A stretch of 64,000 nt of DNA from Maricaulis sp965228215. GTDB lineage: Bacteria; Pseudomonadota; Alphaproteobacteria; Caulobacterales; Maricaulaceae. Of this stretch, positions 44,066-50,986 are shown one piece after another (positions within the stretch are counted from its first letter, which is position 1; the number at the start of each line of letters is the position of its first letter). The stretch spans positions 1,364,001-1,428,000 of the forward strand of contig OZ245800.1 of the NCBI GenBank assembly GCA_965228215.1, written 5' to 3'. Below the pieces are notes generated by a model. The model was given only the letters and a program-made list of their open reading frames with translations. It ran no database searches and had not been told where the DNA came from. The translations under genes and the position numbers were made by a program.

Positions 44066-44340
44066 TCCGCGTCACGTTCGGATTCGCGTGAATGGGGAAA
44101 ATATAAGATTTTCGCGCAACCCATTGGGGAAATTGTCCAATTCCACTGCGAGTTGAACGGTTTTTTGTGGAATCTCGCCTTGCGCGTATGGCGCCGGCCA
44201 AAACTCGCGTCTAGAGTGGTTAACCAAGGGTGAAGGTAACTCGGTCTGCCACTGGGGAGTGTTGGGCCGGATGACCGCGCAGGATCGGGGCCTCCGACGG
44301 GGGAGCTGGTCGGCAACGTCGGGGGAGGTGTTAGCGCATC
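44066..44340. other. 275-base intergenic region before the Sel1 protein
   Basis: It is more AT-rich than its surroundings, with TATAAGATTTT near 44102 and a loose dyad ATTGG...CCAAT at 44122-44140. No gene is plausible. One TTAACC occurs near 44219, but no paired element makes a convincing CtrA site. It probably holds the promoter of the following gene. Confidence 0.4.
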
Positions 44341-45687
44341 ATGCTGGAACGGTGGACTGCCTTCCTGGCCCAGGCTGCGGCCACGGTCGTGGTCGTGATC
44401 GGCCTCATTGTGCTCCTCTCCTATACCCATATGAGCAGTTATCGCGCCGGGCTCTGTGCCAACGGTGCCTGCGAGGAAGAGACGGCTGATCTGCGGGATG
44501 GTCCGATGATCGAGCCGGCGCCCCGTATCGAACCCGCCACCATCAATCCCGACGGACGCATGCAGAGCGCTGCGGCGCTGATCCCGGCATCCCAGGACAG
44601 CGGCAGTGCACGGCTACAGCCGGATCCTCCGCCCTCGGTCCGTCCGAGCCGGAACAATCGTGACAATGATCGTGACTCGACAAGCCGGACCCGGTCGTCG
44701 CGGACGTCCTCCTATCTCGGCTCTCCGGGTGAGGAAATATGCTACGGGTCGGGCGAGGATCCCAGTGAGGCGGCGATCGCCCGCTGCTGGCTCCGCGTGG
44801 GTGACGCCTACCAGGCCGTCGGCGAGATCGACAGCGCCCGCGAGGCCTGGAATGAAGCTCTTATTGTCGGGTCCGAAACCGGTGGTGCCCAGGCTTCCCT
44901 GACCGCTCATCAACGTCTGCAGGGCGCCGTTCTCGCACGGTCCTGCCCGACCACGCCGCAGAGTCTCGCCCGGATCGCCAACGGGTTCGACCGCCAGGAT
45001 GTGAATGGCGAGATCATCAGTCTTCGTCTGCGCCAGAACGCATTGTCTGCGCTGGGCTATTACGCGGACTCGGTGGACGGCGAATACGGGCCGAACACGC
45101 GCCGGGCCGTGCGCGATTTCCAGGCCGATATGGGTTTTGACCAGACCGGCGCGCTCAATCCGCAGGAGACGGTCGACCTGATCTGCCACGCCGCTGTAAC
45201 AGCGCGGGATTCCGGGGCCCAGAACCTGCTCGGCATCATGTTCGCGACCGGTCTCGGCGTGGACCTGAATGTCGATATGGCGACGGAATGGTTCGAGATC
45301 GCTGCGACGCGCGGTCATCCCGAGGCCAATTTCAACCTGGCCCTGGTTTACGGGACCGGCACGGTGCAGGGCAGTTATCGCCTGTGCGGTGTCGTCGAGA
45401 GCCCGGAGCGCGCGGACAGTTATCTGCGCCGCGCTGCGGAGCTCGGTCACGCCCGGGCAGGTTATCTGCGTTCGCGCCAGGGCGGCGGCGATCCGGCCAC
45501 GCGCTGGTCTCGCATCGCGGAGCAATTGCTGACAGAAGCGCGCCAAGATGGTGATCGCTTCTATCTCGCCTGGCAGCGCCGGCTGGAAGAGGCCGAGCTG
45601 CAGGCAGTCGCCGGGGCGCTACAGCCCGGCTGTTACATGGAATCAGTAGAGGAACGGCAAGCGCCGTCGGACGGATATGGCCGCTGA
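44341..45687 (+). CDS. Membrane-anchored peptidoglycan-binding and Sel1-repeat protein
   Basis: The 448-residue protein has an N-terminal transmembrane helix (residues 10-28), a long low-complexity linker, a PG_binding_1 domain (LRQNALSALGYYADSVDGEYGPNTRRAVRDFQAD) and Sel1-like repeats near GAQNLLGIMFATGLGVDLNVDMATEWFEIAATRGHPEANFNLALVYGTG. These suggest an envelope protein that binds the cell wall and recruits partners. Several cysteines are scattered through it. The next gene is a lipoprotein 34 bases on, so the pair may work together in the periplasm. Confidence 0.8.
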   Translation: MLERWTAFLAQAAATVVVVIGLIVLLSYTHMSSYRAGLCANGACEEETADLRDGPMIEPAPRIEPATINPDGRMQSAAALIPASQDSGSARLQPDPPPSVRPSRNNRDNDRDSTSRTRSSRTSSYLGSPGEEICYGSGEDPSEAAIARCWLRVGDAYQAVGEIDSAREAWNEALIVGSETGGAQASLTAHQRLQGAVLARSCPTTPQSLARIANGFDRQDVNGEIISLRLRQNALSALGYYADSVDGEYGPNTRRAVRDFQADMGFDQTGALNPQETVDLICHAAVTARDSGAQNLLGIMFATGLGVDLNVDMATEWFEIAATRGHPEANFNLALVYGTGTVQGSYRLCGVVESPERADSYLRRAAELGHARAGYLRSRQGGGDPATRWSRIAEQLLTEARQDGDRFYLAWQRRLEEAELQAVAGALQPGCYMESVEERQAPSDGYGR

Positions 45688-45721
45688 GCCAGCGCGCCGG
45701 CACACCCGTGCGGGAGTTTGA

Positions 45722-46363
45722 ATGATGAAAAAGATCGGAATCGCCCTGAGCCTCGTGGCCCTCGCCGGCTGTGCGTCGACGACCTCGCAGACCGCCCAGC
45801 CCCAGCCGCGTCCGCAACCGCGCCCGCCCATCGTGCGGGCTCCGGCGCCCGATGCCGTCCTGGATGCGCGAAGCATGTGTTCTGCGGTGTCCTACGAGGA
45901 GGACCGCAACCGCCTGCTCTGGGCTGCCCAGGAATTGCGCAACAATATCGCCGTGATGGAAGCCGAGGCCGAGCCGGAGACGTTGGACCGGCAGAGCCGC
46001 CGTTCGCCGAATGCCTATGGCGGGCCGGATCCGGATTCCGTGTCGAGCACGCTCTATCTCGTGGCGCAATTCGAGGCCGAACTCGATGGTTCCTACGATG
46101 CCGTCGTGCAGAACTGCCGCGTCTACAATCAGTGCATGATGCGGAATAATTATTCCGAGGCGAGCTGTTCGCGTTCGGCCGACATGTGGGAAGCCAGCCA
46201 GGTGCGTTTCCACCAGCTTGCCGACCGGATGTCGGAAGTGCGTGAGCGCGTCGCCCTGAATTGCCGTACCTGTGGCACCCCGCGCTCCAGCGGATCGAGC
46301 GCCTCCGGCAGTACAGGCAGCAGTTCCGATCGCCGCCTTGGCGGCTATTCGACCGGCGGCTAG
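45722..46363 (+). CDS. Putative outer-membrane lipoprotein, unknown function
   Basis: The 213-residue protein has a lipoprotein signal with lipobox L-A-G-C (residues 14-17), so it is lipidated at Cys17. A Pro/Gln-rich linker (PQPRPQPRPP) follows. The middle contains cysteines near MCSAVSY, QNCRVYNQCMM and EASCSR. The C-terminal tail is Gly/Ser-rich. I do not recognise the family. It follows the Sel1 protein and its 3' end overlaps the convergent cation transporter by four bases. Confidence 0.72.
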   Translation: MMKKIGIALSLVALAGCASTTSQTAQPQPRPQPRPPIVRAPAPDAVLDARSMCSAVSYEEDRNRLLWAAQELRNNIAVMEAEAEPETLDRQSRRSPNAYGGPDPDSVSSTLYLVAQFEAELDGSYDAVVQNCRVYNQCMMRNNYSEASCSRSADMWEASQVRFHQLADRMSEVRERVALNCRTCGTPRSSGSSASGSTGSSSDRRLGGYSTGG

Positions 46364-46971
46364 GCCGGGGCAGTTTCCCGGTCGGCCTGTCGCAGGATCT
46401 GAACGGCCGAGCTCAGGAACAGGCCCGCCATGATGGCGGCCACGATCACGTCCGGCCAATGCGTGCCGCTCAGGAAGACCAGTCCCGCAGAGACGAAGAC
46501 GGCGATATTGCCAATCGCGTCATTGCGCGAGCACAGCCAGACCGATCTCACATTGGCGTCTCCATTGCGCCATTTCAGCAGGATGGCCACGCTGACCAGA
46601 TTGGCGAGCAGGGCAAGCAGGGCAATTCCGCCCATGAGTTCTGCCTGCGGGCTGACACTGAAGACGGCGCGGTAGAGCGCCAGGCCGAGAATGCCCAATC
46701 CCATGATCACGAGTGTCCAGGCCTTGAAACGGGCAGCCCGGGCGCGGGTCTCGACGCTGCGGCCAATCGCCCACAGCGAGAGACCGTACGTCGCGGCATC
46801 AGCGAGAAAGTCCAGTGCGTCCGCCTTGAGCGCCTGTGACGCAGCCGCGGCACCGAAGACCATCTCCACCACGAACATCGCGGCATTGATGATGATGACG
46901 GCCACCAGCGCGCGCTTGAAGGCCGGCGCCGTTCCGTCGAATTCCTGATCATTGCCGCAACAGGCCGACAC
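46360..46971 (-). CDS. CDF-like cation transporter, short
   Basis: The 203-residue protein has six hydrophobic segments and CDF metal-site motifs in helix II (ADALDFLADAATYGLS) and helix V (SRNDAIGNIAV). It lacks the C-terminal cytoplasmic domain seen in full CDF proteins, which makes it shorter than the FieF-like protein at 27.3 kb. N-terminal MSACCGND contains a cysteine pair. Divergent from a MerR regulator with a clear operator between them, it is probably an efflux protein for a heavy metal such as Zn, Cd, Pb or Co. Confidence 0.82.
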   Translation of the reverse strand: MSACCGNDQEFDGTAPAFKRALVAVIIINAAMFVVEMVFGAAAASQALKADALDFLADAATYGLSLWAIGRSVETRARAARFKAWTLVIMGLGILGLALYRAVFSVSPQAELMGGIALLALLANLVSVAILLKWRNGDANVRSVWLCSRNDAIGNIAVFVSAGLVFLSGTHWPDVIVAAIMAGLFLSSAVQILRQADRETAPA

Positions 46972-47012
46972 GATTTTCTCCTTGCGTCGATCGATTTTGG
47001 CCAGCCTAATAT

Positions 47013-47033
47013 CTCTAGCGACTAGAGGTTCAA
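47013..47033 (-). promoter_or_regulatory. MerR-type operator-promoter for the cation transporter
   Basis: CTCTAG-CGA-CTAGAG (47013-47027) is a perfect dyad. On the minus strand it is preceded by TTGAAC (47033-47028) and followed by a possible -10 TAGGCT, at 19-base spacing. That long spacing with a central dyad is the hallmark of MerR-activated promoters such as those of ZntR, CueR and CadR. Confidence 0.65.
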
Positions 47034-47039
47034 GCGCGA

Positions 47040-47462
47040 ATGTCAGACCTGTCCATCGGCGTGTTGTCGCGGCAGAGCGGGGTGAAGATTCCGACGATCC
47101 GCTATTACGAATCCATTGGCCTGATACCGGATCCGCCGCGCTCTCACGGCGGTCAGAGACGCTATGGCGACACCCATCTGGAGCGTCTGCGCTTTGTCCG
47201 GCATGGCCGCGAGCTCGGTTTCAGCCTGGATGACCTGCGCGCGCTCCAGCAATTGGCCGACCGGCCGGACCAGTCCTGTGACGAGGCGGATGCCATCGCG
47301 AGACGCCAGCTTGCGGAAGTCGACCGGCGGCTGGCCGGACTGCAGGCGCTGAAGGCGGATCTTGAACTCATGGTCGAGACCTGCGCCCACGGCGTTGTCG
47401 GCGAGTGCCGCGTTATCGCGACCCTCTCGGACCATGCGCTGTGCAGCCATGATCATGATTGA
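47040..47462 (+). CDS. MerR-family metal-responsive regulator (CadR/ZntR-like)
   Basis: The 140-residue protein has the MerR DNA-binding domain (LSIGVLSRQSGVKIPTIRYYESIGLIP and QRRYGDTHLERLRFVRHGRELGF). A coiled-coil helix follows, then a metal loop with VETCAHGVVGECRVIATL and a tail CSHDHD. The paired cysteines plus His-rich end fit Zn/Cd/Pb-sensing members. It is divergent from the cation transporter and would activate it by untwisting the long-spacer promoter. The stop codon is directly adjacent to the stop of the metallo-beta-lactamase gene. Confidence 0.88.
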   Translation: MSDLSIGVLSRQSGVKIPTIRYYESIGLIPDPPRSHGGQRRYGDTHLERLRFVRHGRELGFSLDDLRALQQLADRPDQSCDEADAIARRQLAEVDRRLAGLQALKADLELMVETCAHGVVGECRVIATLSDHALCSHDHD

Positions 47463-48185
47463 TCACTCGCGGGACTGGGCCTCCAGGGCAAGCGCGATCG
47501 TGTGATCGAGCAGTTCGGGACCACGCGGCGCGCCATGGCTTGGAATGACATGCCGGGTTTCCGGGAAGGTCGCCTTCGCAATGCGAGCGGCGTCATCCCA
47601 GTTGCCGACATCCCCATCCGCGGTATTGCCCATCGTCCGGGCGCCATGCGGCCGGATGAGGCATCCTCCGAACAGGCTGAGTGAAACCGGGTCGTAGACC
47701 ACGATATTGCCGGCAGTATGACCCGGCCCGGGATAGTGGATATCGAGGCCAAAGCGGGTCGAATTCTCGCCGGGCGCGAGCTCCAGATCATGCATCGCCG
47801 GTGTCAGGTTCCGCTGCGGCGCCAGCTGGTTGGCGATCGCGTGTGCGTGGGTCTCCACCCCGCGTTCGTGCAGCAGACCGACCCCGCCCATCTTGTCATG
47901 ATGGGCATGCGTCAGAATGGCGGCGACAACCGGTTCGCCGATTTCCCGCTCCACCCAGTCCAGAACCGTGGCGGTCTGCGCGTCCGTCCAGGCCGTATCG
48001 ACCAGGACGGGACCTTCGGGGGTTCGGATGATCAGCCCGTTGGTGAAGACCCACCGGCCATTGTCAAAACGGGTATAGCTCGTATGGATCCAGACATTGT
48101 CGGCGAAGGGTTCGACCCGCACGTCCGGGCTTTCAACCGGTGACGATGCGAAAAGCCACAGGACCGCGGCGAGCAAGCCGGACAT
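47463..48185 (-). CDS. Subclass B1 metallo-beta-lactamase
   Basis: The 240-residue protein has a signal peptide (about residues 1-19) and the full B1 zinc set. Zn1 is bound by His93, His95 (HAHHD) and His156 (PGPGHTAG); Zn2 by Asp97, Cys175 (FGGCLI) and His217 (IPSHG). The downstream GNTADGDVGNW, with Arg178 near the Lys224 position, resembles VIM, IMP and NDM. Such enzymes hydrolyse carbapenems and most beta-lactams in the periplasm; activity here is untested. The ATG abuts the stop of the upstream membrane protein. No mobile element is nearby. Confidence 0.88.
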   Translation of the reverse strand: MSGLLAAVLWLFASSPVESPDVRVEPFADNVWIHTSYTRFDNGRWVFTNGLIIRTPEGPVLVDTAWTDAQTATVLDWVEREIGEPVVAAILTHAHHDKMGGVGLLHERGVETHAHAIANQLAPQRNLTPAMHDLELAPGENSTRFGLDIHYPGPGHTAGNIVVYDPVSLSLFGGCLIRPHGARTMGNTADGDVGNWDDAARIAKATFPETRHVIPSHGAPRGPELLDHTIALALEAQSRE

Positions 48186-49535
48186 CTAGAAACTCCCGCC
48201 AATGCGGTTCTTCCAATAGCCCACATCCTCGGCGTATTTGCCGACGATCTCGCCGAGCACGTTTTCCATCAACAGGCTGTCGAACCCGATCCACTCATCC
48301 TGGTTGATCTCGTCGATACTGGTCATCGCCCGGCGCAGGAAGAGCGCGTAGATGAAGAGCAGGACCAGGAAGAGAACCACGAAGATAACGCCGAGATCGG
48401 CCAGGCGGGCGCCGACGCTGAACCCCGTCAGATCGGTCAGAATCAGGTTGAGACTGGCCAGAACGATGGCGAACAGAAGCGGCACGAAGACGAGGTAATA
48501 GCCGGAATTGCGCAGCATCTGGAACATGATGTTCCGGACGAAACTCTCGAGGAAGAAGATGCGCAGGGCGATCCAGAGCACATTCGTATGCCATTTGCGG
48601 GCGTCATGGGCGAACTTTGCGGGATCGGTTTCCTGACCGACCGTGACCGATTTGGCCTGGCCGGCGGCGGTGCGGAAATGGTCGTTGAGACGGGCCAGGT
48701 AGCGGGTGATGAAATTCGCGAGTTCGCGGAAATTGTTTCGCTGGTAGGGCACATATTCGATGAAATAGATGATCCACATCGCGAAGGCCCCGCCCATGGT
48801 GGTCAGGGCGGCGAAGAGCGACTGGTTGAAGTCTTCAGCACTGATCTCGACGAAGCCGAGACCGATCGGACCGGACAGGCCGAGTGCCGAATGGAAGTCG
48901 ATCAGCGAACCGGTATTGTAGATCAGATTGATCATCAGCACGGTGGCGATAATGGTCGTGAAGACCAGTGTCAGCTTGCGTACATTCGAATTGATGGTCT
49001 TGCGCATCCGGTTCAGCAGGAAGAGGGCACCCGCGTCCGTCGGGAAGTATTCCGCGATCACGGCGCCTTCCTCGTCCTCGTAGAGATTCTGGGGATTGGC
49101 GGAGATCTTCACCCGACCGTTGAGGAAGGCCGAGCCCTTCTCGAAATACTCCTGGGCCACATCATCCGTCAGTTCGCTGGGAACTCGGATATAGCCGACA
49201 ACCACGCTCACCCAGTGGAAGAGAACCCCATGCTGGCGGGTATGCCGCTGTTCGTGGTCGAAATCCGTTCCCATGGCGGATTCCGTCTCGGTCTGTGGGC
49301 GCGCTGCGCGTGACAGGGCGGCCCAGGCCGACGGGCCCATGTGTGAAGGGCGAACCGCACCTGGCGCGGCGCGGGCGATCGATTTGAGACCGAAGAACCG
49401 TCCGAGGGGACGGGTGATTGGCGACAAGAGACGGCCGAGAATCTGCAGCGGAATCTGCCGGGCAAGGACCAGGACGAACAGGGCGCCGATACTTACCAGC
49501 AGGATCAGTCCGCTAATCGTTCCATCCCCCATCAA
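48186..49535 (-). CDS. Five-helix membrane protein of unknown function
   Basis: The 449-residue protein has one N-terminal helix (about residues 6-26) and a cytoplasmic or periplasmic segment. Four further membrane helices follow, in the segments LTLVFTTIIATVLMINLIY, LTTMGGAFAMWIIYFIEYV, YYLVFVPLLFAIVLASL and LGVIFVVLFLVLLFIYALF. I recognise no named domain. AGGAG about eight bases before the ATG at 49535 supports the start. The stop codon directly precedes the start of the metallo-beta-lactamase gene, so the two are probably one transcript and may be coupled. Confidence 0.75.
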   Translation of the reverse strand: MMGDGTISGLILLVSIGALFVLVLARQIPLQILGRLLSPITRPLGRFFGLKSIARAAPGAVRPSHMGPSAWAALSRAARPQTETESAMGTDFDHEQRHTRQHGVLFHWVSVVVGYIRVPSELTDDVAQEYFEKGSAFLNGRVKISANPQNLYEDEEGAVIAEYFPTDAGALFLLNRMRKTINSNVRKLTLVFTTIIATVLMINLIYNTGSLIDFHSALGLSGPIGLGFVEISAEDFNQSLFAALTTMGGAFAMWIIYFIEYVPYQRNNFRELANFITRYLARLNDHFRTAAGQAKSVTVGQETDPAKFAHDARKWHTNVLWIALRIFFLESFVRNIMFQMLRNSGYYLVFVPLLFAIVLASLNLILTDLTGFSVGARLADLGVIFVVLFLVLLFIYALFLRRAMTSIDEINQDEWIGFDSLLMENVLGEIVGKYAEDVGYWKNRIGGSF

Positions 49536-49640
49536 GCTCTCCTCGTGTCAGCAGTTTTCGCAATCTCAAATATGGCATTTATCCGGGTCCCCTTGATAGG
49601 GGGAAGCCGGTTGTCCAGGTCCCTGTCGGATCGGCTGGTT

Positions 49641-50165
49641 TCAGCTGGCGTCCAGGTCGAATGCGGCGTGATAGGCGGCGACAACAGGCCCGCCCGGAAG
49701 GTCGGCTTCGCCCAGCATCATGACCTGGAAGGCATCGCCGAACTGGAAGTCCGGATCCTTCTCCCACGACCATTGCCGCGCGCGCCCGGGCTCGAACCCG
49801 AAGCGGCTGTAGAATTCTGGATTGCCCAGCAGAATGCAGAAGGGAGCACCCAGCTGGCGCATGAAGTTGAGGCCATTCTCGATCAGGAGCGATGCAATGC
49901 CCTGACGCTCGAACTCCGGCAGGACGGCAACCGGGCCCAGGCCGACGCCGTAGATCTCCTCGCCCGCTGCGCTGGTCGCGGTGACCGGCGAGAACATGAT
50001 CTCGGCGATGATCTGGCCATCCTTCTCGGCCACGAGTTCGAGCGCGTCGGCATCGTCTTCGCGCAGAGCGTCGACGATGCGCGCTTCGATATCCCCCTTG
50101 AAGGCCGTTTCCAGCAAACTGCGGACGGCGTCGGCGTCCTCGCCTTCAAACGGCCGGATCTGCAT
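49641..50165 (-). CDS. GNAT-family N-acetyltransferase (YhbS-like)
   Basis: The 174-residue protein has GNAT features: GLGPVAVLPEFERQGIASLLIENGL (acetyl-CoA pyrophosphate loop, Q/R-x-x-G-x-A pattern) and the C-terminal FCILLGNPEFYSRFGFEPGRARQW segment typical of YhbS-like enzymes. The substrate is unknown. Its first base is shared with the last base of the DUF1134 gene, so they are translated together. It lies 105 bases upstream of the five-helix membrane protein. Confidence 0.88.
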   Translation of the reverse strand: MQIRPFEGEDADAVRSLLETAFKGDIEARIVDALREDDADALELVAEKDGQIIAEIMFSPVTATSAAGEEIYGVGLGPVAVLPEFERQGIASLLIENGLNFMRQLGAPFCILLGNPEFYSRFGFEPGRARQWSWEKDPDFQFGDAFQVMMLGEADLPGGPVVAAYHAAFDLDAS

Positions 50166-50773
50166 CAGAAGGGCAGCCAGGCTCGGCGCCGGGAATAGGC
50201 GAGATAACCGACATTGGCACCGGCGCGTAGCCCCACGCCCGATCGGATCGGGGCGAGCGTGATTTCGTCGGCGCGTTGATAGTTCACACCAAGACCGGCA
50301 ACGAGATAGGCCGAACCCTCCACGCCGGGAAAGCGCTGGAAGAGGCGATCGACATCATCGAGATTGTAGACGAGCACGAACACCCGGCTGGCATTGCCTC
50401 CGGCATCGAAGCCGACAGACGGGCCGCGCCAGTAGACCTTCACGCGTTCGCCGGATTTCAGGGTCAGATAGCCCTCGCCGTAGCGCAGGCCGATGCCCGC
50501 GGCGGCCGAAACTTCCTCGCCGGCGATGTATCCGACGGGGCGGCCCAGATCCGCGAAGACGCGTTCCAGCACACTGGCCGAGGCTTCCGCCGTGACGCCG
50601 AAGAAATCGGTGACGGCATCGACGACCTCGTCCTGGGAATAGGTATTGATCGGTTCGGAGTATTCACTCGGCTGGCCATAGTCAGGCGGCGCCTGCTCCG
50701 GGTCCTGTTGCGCCATGGCCGGGGCGCTGAAGGCGAGCATTAGGCCGGCGAGCATTCTGGCAAGTACACGCAT
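50165..50773 (-). CDS. DUF1134-family secreted protein
   Basis: The 202-residue protein has a signal peptide (residues 1-22, ending MAQ). The DUF1134 core follows, with ASAVLERVFADLGRPVGYIAGEE, LTLKSGERVKVYWRGPSVGFDAGGNASRVF and TLAPIRSGVGLRAGANVGYL. Such proteins are exported and found in alphaproteobacteria, without a known role. An inverted repeat CCTAT-GCGA-ATAGG (50810-50823) lies upstream. It overlaps the downstream acetyltransferase by one base. Confidence 0.88.
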   Translation of the reverse strand: MRVLARMLAGLMLAFSAPAMAQQDPEQAPPDYGQPSEYSEPINTYSQDEVVDAVTDFFGVTAEASASVLERVFADLGRPVGYIAGEEVSAAAGIGLRYGEGYLTLKSGERVKVYWRGPSVGFDAGGNASRVFVLVYNLDDVDRLFQRFPGVEGSAYLVAGLGVNYQRADEITLAPIRSGVGLRAGANVGYLAYSRRRAWLPF

Positions 50774-50809
50774 GTCTGGTCTCCGGACGCTGGGGTCGAT
50801 CAGGCTTAT

Positions 50810-50823
50810 CCTATGCGAATAGG
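50810..50823. repeat. Inverted repeat in the divergent DUF1134/M3-peptidase region
   Basis: CCTAT-GCGA-ATAGG is a perfect dyad located 37 bases before the DUF1134 start. It may be an operator or a leader hairpin. I assign no regulator. Confidence 0.3.
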
Positions 50824-50986
50824 GCCAGAGCGCGGCGAAAGGGTTAGCGTCCGGTTAATTCCGGCGAATTTCGGCAGGACCGCACGACGGGGCCCGTCGG
50901 TGCCTGAATCCTTGCAGAAAAGCCATTTGCCTTGCTCCTGCAGGCCTCATAGGCTCCCCGCCAGCGACTATTGGGGAGTTGAAACC

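Noticed and set aside
44210..44235. A possible CtrA site around TTAACC.
   Set aside because: Only one half-site is present, without a second TTAA at seven-base spacing.
45650..45721. The Sel1 gene and lipoprotein gene as one fused protein.
   Set aside because: There is a stop at 45687 and the lipoprotein has its own ribosome site and lipobox signal.
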